Positions 1-11,742 of a DNA stretch of 64,000 nucleotides are shown here, piece after piece. Location of the stretch: contig NC_087106.1 of the NCBI RefSeq assembly GCF_963855985.1, positions 6,741,001 through 6,805,000 of the forward strand, read 5' to 3'. Position numbers and translations under genes: made by a program. Numbering within the stretch: position 1 is the stretch's first letter; every line of letters starts with the position of its first letter. The notes below the pieces were generated by a model that had not been told where the DNA came from, ran no database searches, and was given only the letters and a program-made list of their open reading frames with translations. The stretch comes from Ostrinia nubilalis (Eukaryota > Arthropoda > Insecta > Lepidoptera > Crambidae).

Positions 1-68
1 GGATCTTAGACTATAATAAAATGTGTTTCAAAACGTTTTAAAAGTACCTACTCGTGTGAAAATTATAA

Positions 69-131
69 ATACTTAACTTGAAAAAATCGAACTGCCTAAG
101 GCGGGAATTGAACCCACGTATACCCATTTAA
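69..131 (-). mobile_element. tRNA-derived SINE remnant
   Basis: The minus strand reads GGTTCAATTCCCGCC then TAGGCAGTTCGATTTTTTCA; the same pair occurs at 51855-51895. Confidence 0.65.
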
Positions 132-2734
132 TAACTACCTACTCGTGTGTTGAAAATATGTTTTGTTTTGAAATTGAGACTAGTAGACCTAGAAATATAC
201 GTATTCTTAATGAAAGGTAGTCTGGGAATATTGACAAAATACAGGCTTTTGAATTATTTGAGCACAATCATATTGTTGAGATTCAGACAGACACATTTTG
301 GAGAAATAACTTTAGAATTTATTACTCTGAAATATGTAAGTAGGTACTCACCTACCTACATATAACGAGTATGTATTGTATTACGACACTGAAAAATAAC
401 ACTGCCACGAAAATTACATTTAGGTAGCCTTTGTGTGAAATGCGCAATGACGTATGCTGAAATCTACTGTTGAAATTTATACCAAGTGGGTTTAGAGGGG
501 CTCCAGAATCAATCCTATAAAATCTACTCACAAAGCATTCAAAGTCACAAAAGCAACATCTAAAAGAAAACATTAATGTCGCCAATACTAGGGCACTATT
601 TAAGTTGTGAGCCTCGACAACATAACGTGTTGTTAGACGATAACTGATACTTTTAATGAAAAGTTTGACATTTTTGACTACAACCTTATTCAAAACTTTT
701 TATCATTTGAGCACGTTTTGTATTATTAACATTGAATTGAAAATTATCTTGACTACAAAAACATGGAATTGACTTGCGGAAATTTACGCGCGAAAATTTA
801 TTATGACTTTCGACGTGGTTAATCAATACAAAACTGAAGCGGTCAGCCAAATTTCACTTTTGGTGATAAAGATCTGTCCTTTACTATTGTAAAACGCTAG
901 TTTAAGAAGTATAATATTGTATGTCATTGTCTCACCAGTGAACTTTGCGAAAGTCGTCCAAAATGACTAATAGTGGCGGAAAACATTGATGTTGTCAGAA
1001 AAATGGAAGAGAAACCTTGTCATGTGATATATCGTAGGATTGAGATAATCCTAGGCATTAATTCCACCAGCAGTAATAAAATATTGTATTACCATATTAT
1101 GGTTAATACGTTTTTTTCTCGCTGGATGTCACAAAATTTTTCAAACGCTCAATAGGACGCTTGTGTCGTTTAGTCCTTGGAAATGTTTGATAAATACGTT
1201 TAAAAAGCTTTAAAAGCCGTTTTTAAAATTGTGACAGTTGACGAATTAAGGATCTATGCATAATGATCCTGAAAATAAACAGCTATCGACTATGGAGGTG
1301 ATTTAAGATGAACCAATTCCAACAAAAGTCCCATGCGCCGGAACACTTTGAAACTTACGGTCGCCTATTTTTCCGAAATATCCGATTATATGACAGAAAC
1401 GTCACTAGAGAAATGTAGAATGGTTAATTCTTAATAGTAAACAGCCACTTTTTTTCCAAAAGTCTTCAGTTTAATAAGGGAAACTGGCCAGCATAGTCGA
1501 ATCGCCATTCGTGACGAAAATGTGAGCTTTTACACGTCTCGTTAAACAACTGACTATTTGAACACTCAAAATATGAAATAAACAGGTCCAACGCTACAAA
1601 ATTCTTGCTTGGAATCTAAACACTTCTTTTGGTACCCATTATATTAAAATTAAATACGTGAACAGCGATTTATGTAGCCAGAAGCAACTGTCGGTGCGGT
1701 CAAAAACCATGTTTTGGAGGTGCCTCAAGCTGAGTGGAAAAAATGCTATGAAAAGTGTTTCGGACACATTAAAAAGTACACAAATCATGAAAGACAATAC
1801 CAATAAACGCAATCAATACCATTTTAATAATATACTACTTTGTTTTCATAGTTAGGCTCACAACTTAAATAGTGTCCCACGTAATAGGTAGAAGTTTTCA
1901 CATATTTCTGTAATGTGACACCAATTTGCTTCTCCGCCGTAAATAACGTCTTCATTTACATACTTTGTTAGTTATACCCCATTATGTGCCTACATTGTCA
2001 TATTACATAATATGCTAACTATCTTTAAGAAAAGCCGCGTCTGCTCTCCTCTAATTTGTGTTTCTGCCTCGTTCTGGCGCATAGGAAAAGTCGTCCGAGC
2101 GTGCAGATGGGCGGAGCGAGCGCGCCGACCAGTTTAAGGAGAGCCATGAAAAATGTATACAGTTACACCTCTAGGTACTATTCTACAGTAACAAAGGGGG
2201 GAAAGGCAGGCCATTCTGGAGTAGCTGGTCTATATATCGCGTGAGTGCACATTGGCTGATTTAGACCACGCCCACTTGGAAAATGCATTTCGAAGATTGC
2301 TATGCAGATGGCATTCTCTAAGAATGGTGGGATTTGAAAGTTTCCTCGGATTTGGCATGGTTTTGGAAATACCCCCTTTTTGTCGCGAGCTGGTTGTTTT
2401 GTGGCATGCATTTACAAGATGGCGGGACTGCAAAGTTTTGCACTTTTTCATGTGGCAGTTGGAACAATGGACAAACTTGGTCAAGATGGGGACTTTTTTT
2501 GGTAAAGAATTTTCCAGGACGGGCATTTCACTGGCTGAAATTCAACATCAATGGGGTTTTTTGATTAATCTACGTTTGTCTTTTTAAAATTGGCGTCATC
2601 TCGTTTACTTCATGTAACGTATAATTTCGGGTTATTACAAGCAACGTCACTTTCGGCATCATGGTTATAAAGCCCATGCTTCCATACTCAAGTTATCAAT
2701 TTCGGTTACATACACGCGTTTTAAGGTAGGTAGG
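132..2734. other. No gene recognised
   Basis: AT-rich and without coding structure I can support. From about 2040 to 2590 the sequence is less AT-rich and contains TATATA, ATTGGCTG and CCACGCCCAC, a promoter-like mix, but no exon follows. Confidence 0.3.
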
Positions 2735-2790
2735 TAAGTACGAATATCATCAGGTGAGATACAGGTCAAGAGCTTCCTCGTTGTGGATAA
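2735..2790. repeat. Dispersed repeat shared with 51755-51800
   Basis: ATCAGGTGAGATACAGGTCA then AGAGCTTCCTCGTTGT occurs here and, with one or two changes, at 51755-51800. Family not known to me. Confidence 0.6.
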
Positions 2791-2997
2791 AAAAAGCATT
2801 ACCTACTACGTCGCTTACGCTGGGTAAGTTTGTGACAGATGTGTATGAGATTCATCTTGTTAAGTAATTAAATTAAATTAATTAAAAACTACCTTATTTT
2901 AATTATTTTCTCAAGAAGGGAAAGTGAGATTATATGTAACCTTATAAGATGAAAAGATAATGGACGGCTTGTGAAAAATCTCATCCATTAAGAAATA

Positions 2998-3535
2998 CAC
3001 TGGTCATCACAAAAATCGGCCCACCTACGTTTACAGGAAAACTCGTTTCTACTGACACAATCATGGTGCCCCAACAATATTGGTGTTATTTGAAAGCCCA
3101 ATAAATATCCTTAAAGAAAAACACATTTAATTTCCTAATAAACGATTAACATACACAATAAAATGTGACTTGAAAAACTTGAAAAAAGACCTCACTTTGG
3201 GCTCACCTCTGGGATCAATTAGACGAATTTTTATGGTTATAAAACCAAATAATGATCTCACGTGTCCTCTTTAACAGATGGATAGCGATTAATCCCAACT
3301 TAACAGATTTATAGCCATAAAAGTTGGCTCAACCTTAACTACCTATTTTTTGAAGAAGTGACTGGATTCTTCTACAGACACATTTTTGGGGTAAAAACCT
3401 TTCCTTTAATGAAATGAAGTTTAGAACTAGGCTTTTAAATGGTAATATAGTATTGTAGTAATATTGGTGGGAAGTGGGGATGCATACGTTAGAAAGTGCT
3501 TGTCGCGGGTGGGTCGATTTTTATGATGACCAGTG
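2998..3535. mobile_element. 538-bp Tc1/mariner-type nonautonomous element
   Basis: The termini CACTGGTCATCA and TGATGACCAGTG are exact inverses, each next to TA (2996-2997 and 3536-3537). Inner terminal sequence AAAATCGGCCCACC also pairs with GGTGGGTCGATTTT. No transposase reading survives. Confidence 0.85.
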
Positions 3536-3599
3536 TAGTTCAATAAGTTCGTCAAACCACCGAAAGCAACTAACACGATCTCCGAATTCCGAACTTTAC

Positions 3600-3645
3600 T
3601 GAAAAAATAGATACGTTGTAGTCCCAAATAAATTATTTCTTTCTT
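3600..3645 (+). mobile_element. LINE 3' end with TTTC tail
   Basis: GTAGTCCCAAATAAATTATT followed by TCTTTCTTTC resembles the end of the CR1-type LINE in this window, on the plus strand. Confidence 0.45.
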
Positions 3646-6600
3646 TCATAAACACCATCTATCGCACCAGTCTATCTAAGTATACCACAGCAGCCAAAAG
3701 TAAAATGTTACAAAATAGAACGCCAATCCTTTAAGTCACTAAATAAGCCTGTATACTAATGAGTTCGCAACTAATCTTCGAGATATAAAATGGCCATGGA
3801 CAAGCCCTTCACTCCGCACAATGTCTCAGTCCAGGCGGAAAGCGGAGAATAAAAACCGGCGGGATTGAAACGCAGCGGAGCGGAGCGGAACGCCGCAGAT
3901 GTGGCCGCCATTGTTATTGTAATGCGATGGCGATACTGTAAATGCCGAATACTTAAGCCATTTTGTATGATATTCATGTATCATTGTGTGAAAATTTGTA
4001 ATAATTGAGTTTTAGAAAGTTGGCCTTTACGTTTTCTTAACATTAACCCTACCATTGCTTTGGTAGCTTTGTCAGTTCTGAGAAGAAAAAGCGCATTAGA
4101 CACGGGCACTATTATATCTCTCTATACATTTTATACTCAATAGTGTGAGATAGGCAGTTTGAATTCTAGTTCAGTCTCTAACTACTACCTAATCTACTAC
4201 AGTAAGTAGCTGCAATGTTCAGTAGTTTTTTGTAGTTACGATATTTTCAACTTTAATTTTTTGAGAAGCTCTGCATCAAAGAGTTAAGAGTAAAGTTTTA
4301 GGCTAAAGCAGTAGTAAGATTCATATTTGATATTAGACATTCAGACATTATGAGATTTGATTTATTTTTAATAACCATTTAGCAATATTTGAAACCTGGA
4401 TAAAACTTTTCGCCTCTATTTTTCGTCTCTCCTTCATGCATTGTAACGTTTTATGATAGACTCAAATAATAGGTACGTAAGTGCCAGCTTTTAATGTTTT
4501 ATGAAACAGATACAACTAACCTTAAGTTCATCAACCCTGCAACAATCGTGGCTGCCACACAAATTACATAACGCTATATCAATAAGGGGCTTGCTGGCGC
4601 GAGTAACGAAGTGTGAGGCAAATCGCATCAGGGCAGCGGCTTCACTCGGCTTATGAACTCCCGATATGTATGGGTTTATGAAATAGCTATAGACAATGGG
4701 AATAATAGATAACAAATAAATTATGAAGATTTTGACACAAATTTGAATTAACATAAGGTGTGTTTGATACGGAATTCTAAAGAAGCCCTTATCTATTAGC
4801 TATTAGTGTGAGGCAAATTTCATTCGGCTTATGAACTCCGATATGTACGGGTTTATGATATACCTATAGACAATGGGAATAATAATAACAGGGTATTAGT
4901 ATTACTTTAACCCTACCAGTACTCCGGGACAATAAATGAGCCAGTGTTGAGAAGAAGTATGAGGCAAGTCGCATCAGGACAGGCACTTGCAGTTTTAGAA
5001 ATCGCTTTGGCAGACCAATTATGAGATGTGTTGTTTGATGACCATTCTCAAAAAGTCACACTGCTTATAAACTCCGATATGTACTTATTTATAGTTAATG
5101 ACTACGTATTTTTACTGGAATATACTTTATATTCCAAAAAGTTTTCCAACTTCGACAAAACTATACAATACAGAGGTTTATTTATTCCAAAATCAATCTT
5201 CAAAGCAGTTTCCCTACTACTAAATCTCTTTAAAATCGCTTTAAATGCAAAAATGTGTTGAGCCAATATTTTAAAGCCGACACGTGCCCGCCCGGAAGCG
5301 AACCCGCACTAACGTGCATCGGACGCCATCTATTACACGCTCGCGAATGGTATATTGGACCATGAGTTTGGAGTTAGTGAAAATTTTAAGTAAAGGAAAA
5401 TGGCATTATAAAATGGACTTACTTACTTATTTCCTTATCACTGAAACATTCATGACAATAAAATCAATAATTCGAAATGTAACTATTCCTTCTGTTTGTA
5501 GTAATTATTCTTAAAATGGGTTGATTTTTAGAAACATAGTAAATAGTTTATTGGTGCTATTATTAAAAAGAGTTATTTTAAATATCTGCTTCTTTTATCA
5601 GCTAGTCGGTTCAAAATTCATAATTTCATTTATTTTCTGCAGCTAAGACTTTTGAAAAGTGCTTTTACACAACGATTGTATTTGATTTCAAAATTAGTTT
5701 TATTATGGTAGTAGGTAGGCAGGTACGTTATTAAAATAATACTATGTAGAGACGACTTGGTAATGTTAAACAAGATTAATTTATAAATTAATTTTTAATA
5801 AATGAGATAATTAGATAAAGCTAAAGTAAAAATTTACTTTAAAAGTGATATTTTTAAAAAATGCACTAATATCCTGATGCGTCGCCTGTACTTGCCTAAA
5901 CTTTTCCACCCCAAAGCTGGGGGACCCAAGCATCTTCTAACCCCACAATGTCGCCATAAAATTTAAAGTTGAAATAAAACGTAGGAATGCGTGGGACGCC
6001 ATTGTGATTCAAATTCCCTCCCGTCCCGAATTTAAATGATAATCATGTTCAACATTATGTATTATTGTTGATATTTATGCGCGTTTGGGCTAAAATTGTT
6101 GGTGAAGGGAGGGAAAAGAGTTTTATACCTAAGTATATGATTTCAGATGTTTGAGAATAATTATGTAGTTTTGCAATGTAAAAGAAAATAGGTACTCACC
6201 AAATTGTGCAAAAGTATTCAGTTTGTATTTTTGTAAGTAAATCGTTTCCTAAGCTAGCTCCTTGTTAAATCGATATTTTTTTTACAATGTAGCATAAATC
6301 TTAAAGATTTCATTGTTGTAATAGTATGCATTAAATTATAAAACTAAACATAAAATTTGTTTTAAATTAACCAACTTTCTAGTAGGTGCGCTTACCTAAA
6401 AATCTATTACTCAAGTATGCAAAGTAGCGCCATCTAGTAATAAAGAAGAAGCAACAAATAAATAAAAACATGGCACGATTCTACATTTTATTTATGACAT
6501 AATAATAATAATATGATAGAATATTATTTATTTTATTTTATAATTTATAATAATTTAACTATAATTAAAAAAGAAAATATAAACGGTAGACCACTAAAAT

Positions 6601-7926
6601 ACACCTAAATCAAATTACCTATTATTCCCGTTTAACGTATGTTTATGAGTATAAACATGATAAACATCACAACTCCAATTTAAATAACATGCGATCAATA
6701 AAAAATAAAGATGTTAAAAACAAAAAACAATTAAGAGCAGTTCATTCAACGTCATAAAAAATTCATATCTCTTTAAGAGCGATCATAAAATCCAATGAAC
6801 AAAACGCACCCTTTCAACTTGCGAAGTATAATAGCGCAACACAAAATATGTATTTTATATCACCATGAGTGATATGACACTTTGAAGGCGTTACGAATTA
6901 ATAGTATATTTGTACAAACTTAAAAAAAAAATGTTTCAAAAAATTCAAAACTCGTAATTTTTTGAGAATAGGGATCAAATTTGAAGCCCATCGGCATTTT
7001 AGGGTTGAAATAGTAACGTTGCGCGGGAGTATTATATCTTATTGTGTTTTTAACACTTCGCCCCCGTAGCGGCGTGTGGGGCGCACGGGGGCAGTTGGCA
7101 CCCTCGCTGATTAGCGTTCTAAATCTATGGGGGACGCGGATGGTGGTATGCGGAATGTAGTTTGTTAGTTTTTAAAAACTATAAGGTCCATGGAATAAAA
7201 GTCAATTATTAATGTGAATGTAGGTAATCTTGACACACACCTAAAATTTTTTTTCAAAGCTATGTTACCAGTTGAACGCCTTAAAATGTATTTATAGTTT
7301 TTGGGATTATAAAAGTACTTCTTTCTTCAATACAATTTTTGTAATTAAATGCATAAATGACAAGTTGCTCCAAATTTTACCAAAGTAGCTGTTGTACTAA
7401 TTTTATTCAGAAAATTTGACATTCCTGAAAAACAACAATTTAGGACTTTCTTTCTCTATATCAAACCCTAATTCCATAGATAGACAATCATCAAAATACA
7501 TAGCTTTATATGAATACAAGGATACTTTAAATATGCTATTTACATTTTTTATAGACACACACGAACTTTGAAAACTACTATCGCACTACAATAATAATGG
7601 TTCCCTTTCGCATAACCCCATTTAGTTATTCAATAATATTTCGTATGTTTATTTAACATCTTAAACTGTCGCCTAATGAACTGCCGGGGCCGTAAGCCTG
7701 TTTGGCGACATGTTCATCTTATTATACTAATATCTGTTGTATTATGGAATGCAGTAAATAAACATGACATAAATTAAACCTGGCAACATTTTTTTTGCAC
7801 AAGCAATTTGTTAATTGCACAACAATTTGAGCAAACACAAATTATTGACGAATTCAAGTACCAATAAATGCATAGTCTTACGTTTATTTTATTTCATTAT
7901 TAATTAGTATCACTTTTATTTCAAAC
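3646..7926. other. No gene recognised
   Basis: Apart from the duplication at 4.6-5.1 kb I see only AT-rich DNA. A GC-rich patch at 7055-7110 holds an 8-bp stem GCCCCCGT / ACGGGGGC. Confidence 0.3.
4600..5090. repeat. Diverged local tandem duplication
   Basis: GTGTGAGGCAAATCGCATCA (4611), GTGTGAGGCAAATTTCATTC (4806) and GTATGAGGCAAGTCGCATCA (4957) head partial units. TATGAACTCCCGATATG, TATGAACTCCGATATG and TATAAACTCCGATATG recur in them, as does ACAATGGGAATAATA. The unit is about 150-195 bp. Confidence 0.75.
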
Positions 7927-8106
7927 TAGCTTTCTGCCCGCGGCTTCGCCCGCGTGGAATTTTGTCTGTCACAGAAAAACTTTATCGCGCGCGTCCCTGT
8001 TTCAAAAACCGGGATAAAAACTATCCTATGTCCATTCCCGGGACTCAAACTATGTCCCTGCCAAATTTCATCGAAATCGGTTGCGAGGTTTAAGCGGGAA
8101 AGCGTA

Positions 8107-8143
<37 letters not shown>

Positions 8144-8175
8144 GTTACTTTCGCATTTATAATATTAGTTGGGAT
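7927..8175 (+). mobile_element. RTE/SINE-type element with CAGA microsatellite
   Basis: It starts CTAGCTTTCTGCCCGCGGCT, has ACCGGGATAAAAACTATCCT and AATTTCATCGAAATCGGTT, then (CAGA)n at about 8107-8141 and the terminal TTTCGCATTTATAATATTAG. The apparent 88-residue ORF here is just this repeat. Confidence 0.88.
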
Positions 8176-8900
8176 AATGAAATAGATGTGGCTAAAGTTT
8201 CTATGAATTTCCTTGAATGAAATAGTTCAGAAAAACGAATCAGTAGATGCTCAGTAATAATTAAGTAAAAATATATATAAATATTTACCTTGTCATTTTT
8301 AACTCATTGCAGATACGTCAGATATCACAACTAGCGAAAACTTAAGTAAAAAGTTTTCCTAATCCAAGTTTTGCTCCAATTTAAATCCCTCATTTAATTT
8401 AAGAATAAAACCGATAGTAATGCTAACTTGGGACTTAAAAGACATACAATGTTTATTTCATGGATACTTACTCGCCATAAGTGTTCCATAATAGGCCCAT
8501 TATTTTTATGAACCTATCAAGAAACAATAACCCTCCCCAATAGTCTTAAATCTCGATCATTAACCGCTTTATTTTCAAAATGGCCGCTAAACTGTGCCGG
8601 AAGTGGCGCGCGCGCCGGAACCGTGGTGCCATCTATCGTGCGCGTCACTTCCGCTGTGAAGTCTGCAGGAGTAATAGTGACTTGTGATTTAACTGTTTGT
8701 AGGTATGGTAATTGATTGAGGAAGCGTGGATTGGGAAAGCACTATGCACCGACCTATATGTACCTACCTACTAGGCTCTAGCTAGTGGGTATGTCTGCAA
8801 TTCTGCATTTATCTGGTAAAGCGATTCAAGACCGAAAACTCAAAAATTTTGTATCCATATTGTATCAGCTGTAACATATTATTTTATGTAAGTAAGGAAA

Positions 8901-8955
8901 ACTTTGGGGGAGGCCTTTGTCCAGCAGTGGACGTCATTTGGCTGAAACGAACGAA
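8901..8955 (+). mobile_element. RTE 3' end fragment (GCTGAAACGAAC subfamily)
   Basis: GGGGGAGGCCTTTGTCCAGC then AGTGGACGTCATTTGGCTGA matches the end of the RTE at 46554. Only the last 55 bp remain. Confidence 0.85.
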
Positions 8956-9040
8956 GGAAAACTAAAAAGAAATCGTCACAACCACCTTCGTGTTCAATCA
9001 GCAAGTCAAGTTTCAATTTTATGTACTGACTTGTTCACTA

Positions 9041-9716
9041 TAGTCTTTTTCACGTAAGATGATCCGTATGACACTTCAAGGTTATCCATATTACGCATAC
9101 TACATATGCAGAATATTTTTGAAAAAATATTTGTATTTTATTAGCAATATAATAAAATAAAATAACTACCTTGTCTTGAAATATATAGTAAAATCTGAGT
9201 CTATTGATTATATTTTAATGAAATACGATGTAAAAATATCATTTATTTCATGTACGCAATGTGTGAAACGGAATAGATTTAGTGCTGGGGTATTTCTTGT
9301 ATAATAAAATCGATTATTTCCGCGGTTCATTAATCGATTGCAGTGAATACTTAGTTATTAAAAACCTCACAAAAATCAACTATATTTTTCGATTATTGAC
9401 TTTAATAAACGCATTAAAAATAAATTAATGGTTTTTAATTTAAAGAAACAGAACCAGTACTTTTTAGGAATCGTTTTTTTGAACATGAACCATGAAATTT
9501 GAATAATATCAATAAAAAATTGTTACAATAATATTTGTAATTGTAAAAAACATGTTTTTTGTTAAATAACACCTATACAAAATATTTCACTAAAAGTAGG
9601 TTTTACTAACTCTTCGAAAAAAATCGATAGATAAATCGCTATGGTTTAGTTATGTGACATCTCTAAATCTTTCAAACTCGAAACGTCATACGGATCATCT
9701 TAGGTGAAAAAGACTA
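9041..9716 (+). mobile_element. 676-bp TA-flanked MITE, copy A
   Basis: The inverted termini begin TAGTCTTTTTCACGTAAGAT and carry GATGATCCGTATGAC; both sides abut TA. The interior is AT-rich with no coding potential. A second copy lies at 29900-30577 in opposite orientation. Confidence 0.92.
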
Positions 9717-10536
9717 TAATCAACATTATACTGATTATACTTAATGCAAATAAGTAGTTTTATTCTAGCTGTACCTACCTCAATTTTAAATAGATACCTA
9801 AGTACATATTTTTTAAAATATTTTTCTTTAGATTTTTTTAAAGGACCATAAATAACTACTATTATAGTTAGTTATATCCTCTTCAAATCCGTAGATAAAA
9901 CTAATAGCTGTAAACATTAAATTCGGCATCATAACAGACAAACGCAACTTGCAATAGATCATTCGTTGCGGTTACGTAAAAATCGGTTTCGGCTGAACGA
10001 AAATTCGTATTGTAAAAACTGCGAATTCGTCATGCCCACCCCACGTCGACACAAGTGTACAATGACGTCATTAAGTTTAAACAATTTCACCTCATTATCA
10101 ACCCTTGTTGGTAAGGTTTAAAGACTAGAATTCTGTGCACAAAATAATGTGGGTGAATTATGTGGCGTAGGTATGAATTTAAAAATAATAACACGTCATT
10201 CAATTGCCCGTCCCTCTGTCTTTTCGATCCAGTGTTTCGTAATTCATGTTTCGGTCGTATGTTGATTTTGATGGTTATGTCTTTGTGCGTTTCCATTATA
10301 AGCAGGAGACGAGTTTTTTTCATGACGTGTTCGTCGTTAGATAGGCATTAATTTCTTACATTTAGGATCACACACAAACATTATTTTGTCTTTGTCACTT
10401 AAGACTTTTTATTTAGGTAAAAGGAAACATTTTGACTGCGTGGCTTGTGTTTGAATCGAGTTTTATGCTCTGTTTTTGGCGTAAGTCATTCTTATGGAAA
10501 ACTGCAAGTAACGCCTAATCAATATTCGTTCCTGGG

Positions 10537-10640
10537 AAAGGCGCCAGTAGATCAAAAGCTGGATGCGACAATCCGAAGATAGGATAAAGGGGAAGGCCTA
10601 TATCCACACATGAACTGATAGCCTGATGATGGTGATGAAT
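10537..10640 (+). mobile_element. Diverged LINE 3' remnant
   Basis: GGAAGGCCTATATCCACACA and a GATGATGGTGATGAA end suggest an old RTE tail. Weak. Confidence 0.4.
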
Positions 10641-10949
10641 CTTTCTTTGTTCTTAAAAAAACACTTGATTGATAACTTATCGGTAGGTACAAAACATTGG
10701 ATACCAATTTCTAAATCTAAACCTCGCTTCGGGTGTTAGGAGTCCGCGATTTGTGGTTATTTACCTCCGTCAGGCGCCATTGCGGGCCGCTCGTGCGGAA
10801 CCCGATTACCATTCCAATTTCGTTTTTAATTTTTGCCACACGCGTTTAACGGTTGACGTGGGCCGTATTCTGATACTTTACCATGACTACAACTAGAGAT
10901 ATATTTTTTTATAACGTTACTTCAATCACTGTCCGTAATAATAAGCACT

Positions 10950-11150
10950 TCTTTTTTTTTTTTTTGTGACAGGAGGCAAACGAGCAGACGGATCACCTGA
11001 TGGTAAGTGATTACCGTCGCCCATAGACACCCGCAGACCCAGGGGCGTTACAGGTGCGTTGCCGGCCATTAAGGTAAAGATACGCTCTCCTCTTGAAAGC
11101 TTGCAGGTCGTATCCGTCCGGAAACACCGCAGACGACAGTCCATTCCTTT
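10950..11150 (-). mobile_element. Lepidopteran LINE/SINE 3' end with poly(A)
   Basis: A plus-strand T-run of about 14 (poly(A) on the minus strand) precedes AGGAGGCAAACGAGCAGACG, CACCTGATGGTAAGTGATTA and CAGGTGCGTTGCCGGCC, a very common dispersed sequence in moth genomes. Confidence 0.82.
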
Positions 11151-11655
11151 TCTTCCAGACTCTCCACTTCGTTAGATTTTTATATAAAATATATTTTTCT
11201 TTTCAGTGCAACAGTCGATTTTGGTATTACCTTGGTATTGATGGTATTTCAAACATAATATTATTCCGTTTTTGTAGCATTGAGGAATTTAAATCTATCT
11301 GAAAATCCGTCCGTTGAGAAACTAAAGCTCTAAGTACTGCAACTAGTTGCCAAAATTCATATTAAAATAACAACATAGTATACTTTTGTCTTGTTTCTTA
11401 AAATTATGAAATTAAAACGCAGTGAAACGCTCACTTTTAGAAACGGAATCGGAGCCAGAACAGAACAATAGGTACATTCCGCAGCCGAAATAGTTGCATG
11501 CAATAATACGTCGGCAGTTTAGGGTTAGCCAATTTTGTGGTATTGTTCGGATTTTAAAATAATTGACTGCGCGAATTGAATAGAGCTGCATTTTTATTTA
11601 TCATAGATAGAATAGGGTTCGATTTAGAGCAAAATTGGTAAATGTAGGTAGATAT

Positions 11656-11742
11656 TAACTTTAACCGTGATTTTAACCATAACCTGTGTTTTTTGTATGA
11701 AGTTTGACAGACTTTTGACGTTTTTTAAAGTTATAGTCAGTG
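11656..11742. mobile_element. GGCTGAGTTGCACCA MITE, partial copy
   Basis: The central part of the family (AACCTGTGTTTTTTGTATGA, ACTTTTGACG) is present without its termini. Confidence 0.6.

Noticed and set aside
2252..2587. 111-residue plus-strand ORF
   Set aside because: Overlapping frames on both strands are equally open and none shows a domain; not supported as a gene.
7954..8220. 88-residue ORF with QTDRQTDRQ repeats
   Set aside because: It translates the RTE/SINE element and its CAGA microsatellite.
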